From assembly GCA_015847255.1 (NCBI GenBank), contig JADLZK010007810.1, positions 62,001-126,000 of the forward strand: DNA of 64,000 nucleotides. Direction: 5' to 3'. The stretch is from Hyparrhenia diplandra. Lineage: Eukaryota; Streptophyta; Magnoliopsida; Poales; Poaceae. Made by a program: the position numbers and the translations under genes. Positions 1 through 12,325 of the stretch are shown here, piece after piece (positions within the stretch are counted from its first letter, which is position 1; each line of letters begins with the position of its first letter). The notes below the pieces were generated by a model. The model was not told the DNA's origin, ran no database searches, and saw only the letters and a program-made list of their open reading frames with translations.

Positions 1-1150
1 AGAGGTTCATAGCCGATTTGATCCCATCTACATCCAATCGATCAAAGATCAAACCCTACACTTCTTAAACCCTAGTTTCTTCTCTCTAACCCCTCTACTT
101 GCTGTCCAGTGGCGTTCTCCGCGCGAATTTCGTCGGCGTTCTAGGTGGCCTTGCCGATCCTAGGGCACCCCTTTCGTGCGTCCTCCCGCGGGTCTTTCCG
201 GAGGTGCGTTCGGAGGTTCTCCCGGTCGAAACCGAAGCTCTACATCGGCCCTAACAATCTCTTGATCGTTCGTGATCGATCACGCTGCGGTTCTCACCGT
301 TTTCAGGTTGTGTGCAACCTCCGTGGGCGTCCAAGCCCTACTGGTGTGCTTTTATGTGTCCCCGCTCAAAGGAGCATGCATGCACCTGGCTGAGTTTATG
401 TCCAAGTGCAGGGAAATCTTGCATGGATCAGTGCTTGCTAAAACAACCAATAAATGAGGAGAAAGGGAGTACGTGTTTGGTTGCCTGCCCGAACTGTAGT
501 TGTGGCTACGCCAAAAATGCGGCTACCAAATCGTCCGCGACTGTACCATGTTGTTGCTTGAACTTGTCACCACGGCTTATCAGCGATGGCACAGTGTTTT
601 CCGCAGTAGCCGACTGCGACGATGCAATGTTTTTCGCTCACAACGAATTAGCATTAGCCGCCTTATCAGACGCAGAAACGACGAACATCTGGGTGGGAGA
701 ACTATTCATGCGCTAGTATACCCAGATGTGCATGTGCTTCTCGATCTCCTCCACTGGATGCAAGGGCGGCCACTAGCCGGTGAGAAGAGAGGTAGCAGGG
801 CAAGAAGCAGCAATAACTTGTCTCAAATGCAAAGAGAGCTAGCCGGTGTAGTTGGCGTGATGCACTGAGATGCCAATGCAGATTTGGTGTTTGTAAGATC
901 AACCAAATACATAACAGATTATTGCACATATACTAGCGTGGATACGGACTATACAGGTCGAGGTTATTATTTTGTGATTTTGACATTAAAGCGGCTCTTT
1001 ATTCGATCATAACGACGATTCAGCAGCAGACAACATTACAGCAGACAACATTAAGAGAATCCAACCAGGAATACAATGCAGTGCTGCCTCTGCCTGCCTC
1101 ATTTTCTACAACCACCAGTAAAGAAACGACTTTCCATTCAAGAGCTGTAG
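1..1150. other. Upstream intergenic sequence, no gene recognised
   Basis: This holds a moderately GC-rich stretch (about 100-350) and several short overlapping reading frames on both strands, none with a recognisable domain or a plausible gene structure. A motif of the type CCGGGACTAAAGAT...CGTCCCGGTT near 1170-1200 resembles an arm pair found in grass MITE-like repeats. I see nothing else that can be supported. Confidence 0.4.
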
Positions 1151-1242
1151 TCCTGACCATTTTTTTGACCCGGGACTAAAGATGATACTCGTCCCGGTTG
1201 ACAAACACATGTATGAACAAACAAAACCAACTTTTCGATAAT

Positions 1243-1308
1243 GCTTTGACATTTCCTTGCACAGTGCATGGATCAGCTTTGACATTTCCTTGCACAGTGC
1301 ATGGATCA
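1243..1308. repeat. 33-bp tandem duplication upstream of the MADS gene
   Basis: Two back-to-back, essentially identical 33-bp units (1243-1275 and 1276-1308), each starting GCTTTGACATTTCC and ending GCATGGATCA. They lie about 270-335 bases upstream of the MADS start codon, so they fall in its likely promoter or 5' leader. Identity between units suggests a recent duplication. Confidence 0.85.
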
Positions 1309-1577
1309 TGGATGCACCATGGCGGCGTTTGTTGCTCGTGGCCCTTTTCCCACGCATTCAGTTTCGCCGACGCCACGACTGAATGCACTATATCCTACAA
1401 TACAGCTATACGCCGTTTGTTACTCTCGCGGTTACATACAGGTTCACCGCGCGCTCCCGACAAATTCTCTCCTCCTCCCATAAAGCCAGCCACCGACTCA
1501 TACCGGCCACCGGGCTCGCCACCTCTCTTGAATCTTCATCCCGCGCAACCTAGAGTGATTGCATCATCACAAGCATT

Positions 1578-4500
1578 ATGGGGCGCGTGAAGCTGCAGAT
1601 CAAGAGGATCGAGAACAACACGAACCGGCAGGTGACCTTCTCCAAGCGGCGGAATGGCCTCATCAAGAAGGCCTACGAGCTCTCCGTCCTCTGCGACATC
1701 GACATCGCGCTCATCATGTTCTCCCCCTCCAATCGCCTCAGCCATTTCTCCGGCAGGCGCAAGTCCGTCCGTCCCTCCCTCCCTTTGTTAATTTTAGGCA
1801 AAATTTGATCACATTTGTTAATTTTACTTATAAATATATATATGTAGGATCGAGGACGTGATCACGAGGTTCATCAATCTCCCGGAGCACGACAGGGGAG
1901 GGTACGTTCAATTCCTTCCCGCGGATCGATGCCAATTGCATGCATGCGGCCCACTTTCTTTCTTATTAGTATTGCGAATTGAAAGAACCTGCTTTTCTCA
2001 TGATTTAAGGCAAATAAACACAAGTTTGTTATGACTATATATTTTATTCTCTGATTATTGCTGTGATGCAGAGTCGTTCGGAACAGAGAGGTGACGTATC
2101 AGATACTGTACTTGGACAGATTAAAGATGATTTGAAATATCAGTAATGCAAATTCAACATTAACCTTTGCTCCTTAACTGAATTTTTTATCATCTTAAAC
2201 ATGTATCCAAATACAGTCTCTCATCAAGATGCTTACGCAACTCAAATGCGAGGGTGACATAGCGGAACAACTCGCACCCAAGTATATCACTCAATCTCTC
2301 TCTCTCTCTCGCAATCTTTGCAGTTTTGGTGTCCAAATGGAAATTACTTGTGTTGATAATCTTTCTTTATATTTACTTCATATTCTTTTTGGATCTCCTT
2401 TTCTCATTGGTGCTTGATGCATTCTATTATTGAATGAATACTTTGATCATCAAACAGTAAAGGGCCAGTAAACTCCAACGTAGAGGTAATAACCGATCAT
2501 ACGGACTCACCATCATCTTCGGACAAAAAGACTACATAATTTTACTCAAAGCATGCATTTCCTGATTCCCCCCACCCCCCCTGTATGTGTAATACACAGG
2601 AGCTTCAGCAGGAGATTAGGACATACCAACACCAGCTGCAAGTCTTGGAGGAGCGAATTAGGTCCTACAAAAACACCCTGACTTAGGTCCTCGTTCATCA
2701 TCAAGAATGACTTGCTATTTTTAATATGCCCTAATCCATATAAATCCATCACATTCGTTTTCAGGATGTTCGAGCCAGATCCGGTGACCCTAGCATCGAT
2801 GAACGAGTTCGAGACGTGCGAGAAATTTCTCATGGACACAATCGCTCAGGTCGAGGAGCGCAAGGTTAGTTGTTTGGATTTCTCCCTTGAACATCAATAT
2901 TATACATGTGTACTTCCTCCGTCCCAAAAAAAAGTGTCGTTTTAGGTTTTTCAGATATTGTATTTGACCGTTCGTCTTATTCAAAATTTTTATACAAATT
3001 AGAAAATAAATAAATCATTATTAAAAGTATCTTTAGTGATAAAATAAGTCATAACAAAATAAATATTATTTATGATTTTTTTTTAAATAAGACCGATGGT
3101 CCAACGGGATGTTTAAAAAACCTAAAACGACACTTTTTTTGGGACGGAGGGAGTAGCTAAGGATGGATAACGAGCTGACGTTCTCGGTTTTGGAAATTTA
3201 ACTATTTGTTCTGGGTTTTGGAAATTTAACTATTTTTCATTTAAAATACAATATATTTTTTTGAAGTTCTAATGTTGAAATTCAAAATTTTTAATTCTTT
3301 TGAAGAAACTTGGATCGAAAATATCAAAACCGAGATCTACAACTTTGTATATGACTTCTCTTTTATTCGAAATCATGTATGTTCCCAAAAATTTGCTTGA
3401 AGTTCTCATATTTTGAAATTCATTTTTATTTTTAAAATTGTCCAAACGAACTCAAAAAGAGAAATGGTCCAAACCAAAGTTGTGTATCTTGATGTGATAG
3501 ACTATATTATTAGATAAATTTAATACCAATTTTAAATTTTATAATATTTCGGCAACGTAAGCGAAAGCACGCAATGACCAGATTTCTCACCGCCGTGTTT
3601 AGGGATGAAAACGGATCGGATCGAACGGATAATGGCTCTCCCATATCCTAATCCTCTTTTTTTAATCGGATTCGGAGCGGATCGGATATTGTTCGGATTC
3701 GGTTGCGAATACGAATTTTTTAGGATGTCGGAAATGGTACGGGTTCGGAACGGTGTCGGAGCGGAAGCGGACTTTTAGAAGTCGGATAATATATGCAAAG
3801 CCGGGGAAGATGAAGCCACACTTTGGCTTCCTGCTACTGTACTTGCATCTCCATCCTTAGACGCCATTTTTATCTATACACGTACATGCAAGGATCAAGA
3901 TGGGAATAAAGTGCTTAAGCTATATACGTACATGCAAAGATCAAGATGATCAAGATGGGATTGTTGGCCGGCTGCCGGCGTGACTAGTGAGTGCGAGTGT
4001 ACAGGCACCGTCTGCATATTAGGAAAATTGGAAAATTGACAATCACAAGTGCCATCTACGGTTGCCTCACAACTAAATTAGGCAAAAAGGTAATCACTGA
4101 ATAACATTCTATATATAGCAAAAGATATATTTCAATTATTGATGTCGTTTTGAGATGCTTAAAATATTCGGATATCCTATTATAAGCATCGGATAATCAG
4201 CGTTTAGTTATCGGATAATCCATATCCGCCGGATTTTGCCAATACCATATCCTACACCGCATCCGCATATAGTCGGATTCGGATTATTCGCATCCGCACG
4301 GATATTAAAAATACTTCTCCGTAACCTTAAAATCCGGATTCGGAGCGGATCGGTGCGGAGGATTATCCGTACCACTTTCATCCCTAGCCGTGTTACACTA
4401 ACCGCCTTTGCATGCGTGCATTCACTGCAGAAATATTTGCTGTGCAACCACATGGGCCCGTTCGAGCCGTCGTCCTCCGACATGCACGTACGTGATCGAG

Positions 4501-6542
4501 TCTTCGTAATTATGGGTTGAGCACGTAATTACTGCTGCTGATTCGGTTCAGCGAGCAGTAAACAGTAATTAGTGGAGTACTACATACGTAATTAACATGG
4601 AGAAAGATCTACCCGTATGGGTGCAGGTGTTCGGCATGCCGCCGCCGCCGCCGCAGCAGCAGCAGCCGCAGAACGAAGAGGAGCAGCAAGCCGACCTGGG
4701 CGTCAACGCGTTCGGCGGCGACGTGTCCTCGTGGTTCGCCGACGGGCTGCCGGCGTCGTCGATCTTCGCCGGGCCGGACCCGATTTTGTCCTTCAGGTAG
4801 GCCACATTCCATTGGGCGCCGCATTGCATTGGATGGGCATCCTTCTTTCAAATATGGGCCGGGGCCATGCTGGTTTGCCCTTGTTTCACTTTTGCTCACT
4901 AAACTGCGAAAGTCCGTTTTAAGTCCTGAGCTTCAAAACTGGAGCTCAACTCCAAACAAGAGCTTGAAAAAGTTAGCTAAACACCCCAACTTGGTCGAGC
5001 TCTAGTTCAGGTGGAGTTGGTGGAGCACCTCTTCTCCTGCTCAAAAATTCTCTAAAATAGACTTAGACATGGTCCTCGATAAAGACACATATATAACTCA
5101 TGTTGTTCGAACCGTGCGTGGAACGCGCACGTTGTAAGCCAAAACCCCAAAATACTCTTAGACATGGAGTTTTGACAAAAATTACTCGTAAGCAATGCCA
5201 CCGATTACACACTCTAACTGTTACTTTTTTTTCTTTTCTCCCTTCCGCACCCCCTCTTACACGTGAGTCCGCTCCCCTGTCGGTGTTTCACGACTGATAG
5301 CCTGCCATGGGGTTACCCGGGACAGTCGTTCGGGCTTCGAGAACCCTAGAACCCGACGGTTGTGCGCAATTGACATTCGGTTTTATACTGGTTTGGACCC
5401 TCGATCTATGATCGAGTGAAAGCCTTTACGTTCGGTCGGCGTTAGCCTGTTTACTCGATTGGTTGGTGCACGTCTTGGATGTCACAAGAGATATCCCTCG
5501 GTCGTCTTTTATATCTTGTTCTAGACTATAAAAGAACTCAAGTACTATGTTCTACGACGCGATCCAACTAAGTTCCATCCGATTACAATTGAAGTTAGTC
5601 TAGCTTTTGTTGCCTTCTGGTTGTTCGGACCGTGGGCGAGGATAGAGCTCACAGTCTTCTCGGTATAGTACCCCATGGGTACCATGTCCACCCCAACCCC
5701 CCGATGACGTGTGATAGGAAATGACACATCTCTACTTATATGGATTCTAATAAAATTGGATTTTCTATTTTATGGGTTTTCTTTTTTCTATGATTTACTA
5801 TGATTTCTTAAAATTCAGTCAAAATAATAATAATAATAATAAAAAAGACAAAACCACCGTAGCAAACCCACCTCTACTGCTGTAAACCAACGTCCAAAAC
5901 CGCTCGGGATGTATTATGAACGATTCTAAAAGTTATGAGATGTGTTTTAACCGGTTTTGAAGCTTAGGAACTAAAACGGACTTTTCGCAAGAGGGTTTTT
6001 TGAAACTACATCTTTCGCAAGAATTAAAACTAAAGTACACTTTTTCCACCTATGTTCCACCAGGGATCAGGTGATCTTCGACTCAATGCGGCGGGACCCG
6101 GTGGTGGCGGGAGTGGACCCGGGAATAGTGCCCATGTGCCATGTAGACCAGCATGGCCCCAGCGACGACTGGCAGCAGGCGTACACGTCGGCTGAGCTCC
6201 TCTCCGCGCTCATCCCGTCCACGCCTTTCCCCCTCGATGACCAGGTGACGTGGCACGGATCAGGGCCGTCCAGTTCGACCACTTTCGCTTCACTTTCATC
6301 TGAGTTGGCCGCTTTCATCTGAGTTGGCTAGATGCCGTGTCATCCAGATGCAGGACGCCATGGCGGCGGTGCTCCCGTCTCCGATGGTGCCGCCGCGCGT
6401 GCACGAGCAAGTGGAGGTACCGGGGAGCTGCTCCAACGTGCCGACGACCGACGGGGACTGCAGCACCGCCACCCCGACCCAGGCCGCCGCCGCCGCCGCC
6501 GCTCAGGAGCACGGCCTTCCCGCCGCGGTCAACAACGGCTAG
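1578..6542 (+). CDS. MIKC*-type MADS-box transcription factor (OsMADS63-like)
   Basis: Predicted nuclear DNA-binding transcription factor of the MIKC* class, whose characterised members act mostly in pollen maturation as heterodimers. Exons inferred by reading splice sites: 1578-1762, 1848-1901, 2072-2090, 2217-2281, 2458-2485, 2600-2661, 2765-2864, 4431-4487, 4627-4796, 6064-6244, 6348-6542. All introns are GT-AG, phases match, and the sum is 1,116 nt (371 codons plus stop). Residues 1-60 are a full MADS domain beginning MGRVKLQIKRIENNTNRQVTFSK-type sequence; the following SHFSGRR-K-IEDVITRFINLPEHDRG stretch is typical of MIKC*. A long I/K-like region with helical charged segments follows, then a proline/glutamine-rich tract (PPPPP-QQQQ) and an alanine-run C-terminus. 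The many small exons in the I/K region fit the class. No frame break was seen. Naming it OsMADS63-like rests on recalled family features and the neighbouring CSI gene. Confidence 0.9.
2913..3153. mobile_element. Stowaway MITE in MADS intron 7
   Basis: A 241-bp element with terminal inverted repeats of the Stowaway type (CTTCCTCCGTCCC at the left, GGGACGGAGGGAG at the right) flanked by TA on both sides (2911-2912 and 3154-3155). The arms extend inward (AGTGTCGTTTTAGG against CCTAAAACGACACT), so the RNA would fold as a hairpin. It sits in the intron between the seventh and eighth coding exons. Confidence 0.93.
3600..4386. mobile_element. Non-autonomous hAT element in MADS intron 7
   Basis: A 787-bp segment with terminal inverted repeats TAGGGATGAAA / TTTCATCCCTA, flanked by a perfect 8-bp direct repeat GCCGTGTT (3592-3599 and 4387-4394), the TSD length of hAT transposons. 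The interior is full of CGGATCGGA-like and GGATTATCCG-like subterminal repeats and has no transposase reading frame. A short internal direct repeat (ACGTACATGCAA-GATCAAGATG) lies near 3886-3955. It ends about 45 bases before the exon at 4431. Confidence 0.88.
4901..5992. repeat. Inverted-repeat element in MADS intron 9
   Basis: Arms at about 4901-4940 and 5953-5992 are inverted copies (TGCGAAAAGTCCGTTTTA-type core followed by an AGCTTCAAAAC match), lying at both ends of intron 9. The LTR-like block starting at 5278 lies between them, so this looks like an older repeat later invaded. I could not define exact ends or a TSD. A short AAT run sits near 5827-5845. Confidence 0.5.
5278..5710 (+). 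mobile_element. LTR fragment/solo LTR, copy 1 (in MADS intron 9)
   Basis: Begins TGTCGGTGTTTCACGAC, a start typical of grass gypsy-type LTRs, and is collinear with a second copy at 13493-13990 over several hundred bases (shared blocks: TAGCCTGCCA-GGGGTTACCCG, GTCGTTCGGGCTTCG, CCTCGATCT-TGATCGAGT, CCTCGGTCG-CTTTTATAT). No internal retrotransposon genes accompany it. The right end near 5710 is approximate and no TSD was confirmed. Confidence 0.6.
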
Positions 6543-6775
6543 GTGCATCTGCATGTCCTCCCGGCTTTCTCTTTGTCACTTGCTTACCAAGCATGGCAGG
6601 CAAGGCTGGGCAAGGCTGCAGCCACGATCTGTTCTAGTTTCACGTGGAGGAGATTGTTTTTAAGCTTTCATTATTATTTTGGTATAATTGCCAACAATGT
6701 AATCTCCCACAAACCATTACCCGCAATTTGTAGGTAGTGAAAATCAACACACACAAATTGATAGCCACTTATATA

Positions 6776-6801
6776 AATAAAAAGAAGCCACTGCGAATAA
6801 A
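6776..6801 (+). terminator. Candidate polyadenylation signals of the MADS gene
   Basis: Two AATAAA hexamers, at 6776-6781 and 6796-6801, lie about 235-260 bases after the MADS stop codon, a usual distance for a plant 3' untranslated region. Confidence 0.4.
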
Positions 6802-7896
6802 GTTAGTTAGTACTGCTATAGTTATGCACAGCTCATTTACTATATAGTATTGGATCCTTTATTGTAGAGTCCTCATAAAGATGACACACTTGTAGTCGTC
6901 AACGTATAAGCATATTGCCGGCCGCCTGCTGCGCGTCGCGCACGCCCCACGCCTGCCGCCTGCTGCGCGCGCACGCCCCACGCCCCGCGCCGCTCCCACC
7001 ATGGCCGGAGTCACGAGCTCCACGTCTGGTCTCGTGCGCCCCACGCCGGCCGCGCCTGCTGCCTCGCCGGTCGCACCCCAAGCTCGCGACGTCCTCCTGC
7101 TGGCGCACCACCAGCCCGAGCCATCCGCCCGTCAGGGTGGAGCTGCAGGGGTCAGATATGGAAGTCGCCCGCTTTTTTGGGAACGCGAACTCGGCCTCGC
7201 TTGTGGAAACGCAGTGCTACCGACGATTTTTTCCGCGTTTGCGTTTTCAGGTCGCCGGGAATAATCCGACCGTTTGGCGGGATTAATCAGCTTATTTCAC
7301 GTTTAATTTGAGTAACGCGGTCCCAAACAGGCCCTTAGAATAATTTAATTAGGAGAAATTTAGATGGTTACTTTTGTAGTAAATTATAAATTAACTATCC
7401 AACATTCTTTGAATATCGTTATGCCATGTCCTACACTTGGAGTTAGACTAACTCCAACAAACGTGCTATCTTGTTGGATAGGATATTTATGGATTTTTAG
7501 AGGAAAAATTGAACTCCAACAAAAGTTCTATATATGGCTTTGTAAAATAGCAAACATGTTAGTAAAATGGCAATGTTGTTATAGACCTATTCGTTTTTAA
7601 GAAGTTTTCTATTTTACAAAATGACTAACTAATGAAATTTAGCTAAGCTGTTAGAGCTGCTCTAGGTGTTCAACTCCTACAAAACTAAGATTATTTGTTT
7701 AATTATTAGACTAAACAAGGAGTCCGTATAATAGATCTTTTTCGATGGGAGGTGCAGCGTTTTGCCCCAAGTAGAGATTGGAAAAGCCCCTTCCTCTCCG
7801 CCGCCCATGGAATCCGCCCCGTCACAACCTCGCCCGCACCCCATCCGTGGAACGGATAAAATAGAATGGGTTTCCCATCCACCCCCTCTTCCCTGA
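6802..7896. other. Intergenic, GC-rich block then AT-rich DNA
   Basis: 6910-7150 is very GC-rich with internal near-duplicate GCCTGCTGCGCG...CGCACGCCCCACGC units; reading frames there overlap on both strands and none is recognisable. The rest is AT-rich with decayed MITE-like text (for example the block 7440-7670 with CTCCAACAAA motifs). No gene can be supported. Confidence 0.4.
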
Positions 7897-10800
7897 TGTC
7901 ACACCGGTTATATACAACATAACCAAATGCATAACACATGTATGTGACAACAAAACGATATAAAACCAGTGTTTATTACAAAAGCGATTACACTACAGAA
8001 TGATAAGAGGGTCTATGCAAAAATTACATCAGAATACAAGAGAAGCAGGGTCTCCATTCGGTGTGATTGAACGGGGAGTATACCGGCCTAACAACGACAT
8101 CGTCTTCTAGGAAATTCCATCTTCTAAAAACTCGTCTTCTAGTTTGAAGAACTAGATGGGGTAGCAAGCGGGACAAAGACTAGGGTGAGTACATTAAAAT
8201 GTACTCCGCAAGTGTAGGAAAAGTATGACATAAGGTCCAACACAAGGAAAAACTTATATAGGTTTGACTCAAGCACTTAAGCGACACATTCCTATAAACC
8301 TTAAATCCTTAGCACCTAAATTACTAGGTGAAATCTGCCTTCTCCCCTAAGAACCACTGAACCAACACTCGGATCCTATCCGAGCCAAACCACACTTGGA
8401 TTCCAACCAAGCCTCCCAACTGAACTAGAGATCCATCTATTCACGAAGAAGTCCAAGCGCATGGCTGATCTATCAGTTTTACAACCACAAGTGATGTTTT
8501 CCCAATCACGCTTCACACTACCTAGGTGCTCAGAGGGGTAACACTACAAGACCTTCACAAAGCCCCTCCAAAGCATGTTTTACACCTCCACTAAGGTTTC
8601 ACCGCTAACAATGGGTACCAACACCACTACAAAAGTCCCCTCTTGTGCCACAAAAACCGACACGATGTAAACCAAAACTTGGATGAACTAATTAATTAGC
8701 AAAATCCATCCCATCCAGAACTCATGGATGCAATGTTAAGCTGGGTTACATGCTCCGAGAGTCATTCCTTACGGATGGATGCGGGATCTTGGCACAAACC
8801 CATTCCACCATTTCCAACAATTCCACTAGAAACTTTTACCGAGAAATTGGCACAAACCACCACCAACTCCATCCATTACGCAGATTTTCTTAACCACCAT
8901 GTTGCTAAAAGGCTACCACGAACAGTTGCATAGATCATTAGACAAAATTATATTAAACTCTTCCCAAGACAACAATCTAGGCATGCAACTACCCAAACCA
9001 GAACCGGGTTTCAAGAATGATATAAAAAGTTCTAGTAATCCTAACATGAGATTCTAATTTAGACTCAAAGCATGCAACTAATGTTCTAACTACTATAACT
9101 CAAAGTAAAATAAGATGGATGCAAGATAGTCGACACTTGCCTCAAAACAGTTTCCTTTCAGTTCAATGTTGATCTTTTTTCTTCGATAGATAGCAACCAC
9201 GGGAACAAGCGTAACAAATATACCTATATAAAAGCATATTATAAAGATTACTAACGTGTAGGGCTTGTTTCTAAGACCGCATGAGCGCAAAAAACTGCTT
9301 AAAATGGAGCTACGATTAAATAGTTATGTGCTTTTGAAGTTTTTAGAGTTAAAATACTCATCTGACATTTTTTAAATAAAAAATTATTCTGAAATTGATA
9401 ATTATGATGTTAAGCATGGGATGGATCGATCACATCAGTGTAGCATGAATGGCGCGATCGTGTTCAGAACTTGTATGAAAAGGATGTATAATTGATTTAT
9501 TTTTAGCGGTGCATGCCATGAATTGCATCGGATTTCTTTAGAATTTTAAGGGCTGCTGGTGGGGTTTTGCTATGCAGATGTTGGCGCAAGATTAACAAGC
9601 TAAGACAAATATATATACAAAAGATGCCATGGAGGATTCTGGAATCAGAATGGATCAGTGGCGGAGATGGGCCTAAGGCCACCCAGGCCATGGCCTTAGG
9701 CGTGGGCTGAATTTTTCTACACCGTAGCTCTTTGTAGCAATAATAGACCCGGTGCAGATGGCCCATTACCTCCATTGGCTGGCCCTAGGCGTGAGCTTGG
9801 CCCAGCTCCGCCCCTGGAATGGATAGAGTAGCAGCACAGTCGTGCAGCTGTGATATTCATAAGGAAAGTACCGGAGGTCATGAACTTCTCATTAGTGAAG
9901 GTTTAAATAGATAAGAACTAATGGTCTAGAGTTACGGATTTGGATCACAGGGAGCATTCGATTGCCTAAAGACCACATATATATAGCTGGTACTGCCGGA
10001 TATGCCGAAAGAAAATAGTAAACACAGGCAGTGAGGGGCGAAAACATTTCTCACCTGCCTACGATGGTCTTCGGCGCAAGATTGACAACAATAATAAAAG
10101 GCGAAAGAGCGATGGAAGATGTCCGATGGCTGCTCGATCAGTAACAGCCGAGGTGTTGATGCCATCACGTTCCAGCGACGAACCGTGGAGAACACCAGCA
10201 ATATAAAGAAAGGAGACGATCAGGTGAGATGCAGACACATGCCACATGAAGACTCTGATGATAAACTCACCAGAGAGAGGATGACAGTAGGTTACTTCTC
10301 ACCAGGCTCAAGGAAATGACAACTTCTGTCCCTCGAGAAAACTAATTGAGACCAGATGGGTGTTGAGAATGCGTTGGTGAAGAAACTTGTGCGAAAGTGA
10401 GAGGTTGGAGCGCTTTTATAAATAGGAGGAAGCGAAACATAGCGATGCACAATAGATTAAAACCTAATTGTGCGAAATGAGAGGTCTGCAATCGGCATGC
10501 AGAATTATATACACGGTAGAGGTGGAGCTTTTGTTATTGCGAAATGCCTTACATATTTAGCATGCCTCAACTAACTAGGTTCTATTTTTGCTATAAAAAT
10601 TTAAATATAGCCTATACCATCTTTGCTCTATTGGCAGCGGGGGTTTGATGTCTGGTGGTGAGAATCGGTCAAAGGCAGAGTGACGGTTTCATTTTCCTCA
10701 CTAGTGCTTTCAATGTGCACACAATATGCATAGCTGATTGATCACGGCAGCCAGACAAACAATGGGGAATGGATGGAAAATTAGACATGCTAGCGGCAAA

Positions 10801-11278
10801 CATGACGACCTGATTGTGGATCACGTCAAAGAAATATAAAACTCGGAGTAAAAAAAAAAAAGAGAAACAAGATGAAAGGAAATATGCATGGCTGGAAATT
10901 ATTCATAGCTATTGCGCAAGTTGTGATCTCGTGATGATATTAACTGAGATTGAAACTAAGAGATTTAACTTTACACCAAAACATTTTTTTCGCGAGACTA
11001 AAATTTTAAACTTTGTTTTTGATAAATAGATTAAAACCTACTTGGGGCTTAACAAATTTTTAATTTCATTTTTCACACAATAAAATTAATGCACTTAGCA
11101 TGAATGGAAGAGCCAGATCAGATTAAACTCCAAAAGTCATTAGAAAATCACAAATTTGCATTGTTTAAATTTCTCAAACCCTAAGTAAATCTTGGAAGTT
11201 TTAGGAAAATGGGGAAATCATTAATTTTATTTAGTGAAAACTTTTCACAACCCAAAATGGAAGTTTTGGGGTGTGACA
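7897..11278. mobile_element. Probable 3.4-kb solo LTR
   Basis: The segment begins TGTCACACCGG and ends GGGGTGTGACA, so it has TG...CA ends with a short inverted terminal match, as LTRs do. Five-base flanks are CCTGA (7892-7896) and CCTGC (11279-11283), a 4/5 match to the expected TSD. No gag or pol is visible inside, and several rice gypsy families are known for LTRs above 3 kb. A hAT MITE is nested inside at 9656-9816. Identity as a single LTR is an inference from the ends; it could include other insertions. Confidence 0.6.
9656..9816. mobile_element. 161-bp hAT-type MITE
   Basis: Terminal inverted repeats CAGTGGCGGAGATGGGCC and (reverse complement) CAGGGGCGGAGCTGGGCC, flanked by a perfect 8-bp TSD GAATGGAT (9648-9655 and 9817-9824). 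Too short to code for a transposase. It lies inside the probable solo LTR and is therefore younger than it. Confidence 0.9.
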
Positions 11279-11283
11279 CCTGC

Positions 11284-11748
11284 CCCCACGCACTTCCATC
11301 AGAAAAATTGTTTGCAACATAAAACAAAGCACAAATACAAGGTGAAACATTAGAACAAATCTACTTTGCAACATCAGAACAAAAGCAATTGCAACAACAC
11401 AACAAAGCTAGATGTAACATCAAAGCAAAAATATGCTAATGCAACAAAAAAAAATTACTCGTTGCAACAACAAACCAAAGCTACTACAACACTAGAAACA
11501 AAACCACAATGCTAGATGCAACATCCAAAAAAATAAGGCAACAAAGTTAAATTGCTTTTTGCAACAGCAAACCAATGCTAGAAAAAAAAAAGACAAATGA
11601 AACATAGAAAGACTACTTGTTGCAACAATGAAAGAAACACTATGCAACAACATAAACAAAAAAACAATGTGAGATGTATCATCAGGGAAAAAGTCTCAGG
11701 CAACAAAGAAATGTTTGCTTGTTGCAACACCAAAACAATGCTACCACA
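11284..11748. repeat. CAA-rich degenerate repeat tract
   Basis: About 460 bases dominated by irregular GCAACA/CAACAA/AACAAAGC words (for example GCAACAACAAACCAAAGCTA). No regular period and no reading frame of interest. It is interrupted at its right side by the LINE fragment. Confidence 0.6.
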
Positions 11749-11764
11749 ACAGAGCTCACCTAAA

Positions 11765-12309
11765 AGATGCACTCCTAGAATCAAGTTTTTTTGCTTTGCT
11801 TGTCCTTGTTGATCACCTCAACACCGAGACAATGCTGCAGCGACGTCACATGAACGTGTAAGATGGCACAATGTGTATCATGTGCACCACTGGTGAGCAG
11901 AAAACCATAGAAGATCTCTTTCTTTATTGCCCTTTCGCTTAGAGCTCAAGGATAGGAGTCAACTAGGACTCAACTATACAACTGCTTGTTAGATTAACAC
12001 AGGCAAGAACAACACATACTATTCCATGCTTCATGGAGACAGTTTTGATTGCAGCTTGGGAATTATGGAAGGTGCATAATGACAAAGTTTTCCAAAGGCA
12101 TGATCCATCTTTGTCTAGGTGGCTTGGAAACTTTAAAAAGTCAATGTTTACTTTAGTAGGTTAGGTTTGAGTTGAGATGTAGTCATCTTTTTGTGTTTGG
12201 TTTGATGCTTTCAGTTAGTTCCATGTATGTATGAACCCCTCTCTCTTTTTATATTAAGGAAAATGGTTCTCATTATGGGGACATCCCCTTATATTTTTAT
12301 TGTAAAAAA
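11765..12309 (+). mobile_element. 5'-truncated LINE 3' end with TSD
   Basis: A 545-bp insert flanked by a 16-bp direct repeat with one mismatch (ACAGAGCTCACCTAAA at 11749-11764; ACAGAGCTCGCCTAAA at 12310-12325). Near 11868-11941 one frame reads CIMC-x5-QKTIEDLFLYCPFA, the Cys/His pattern of the zf-RVT region found at the end of plant L1-type open reading frames. The 3' end is a short A run (12304-12310). All upstream reverse transcriptase is missing. Confidence 0.8.
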
Positions 12310-12325
12310 ACAGAGCTCGCCTAAA

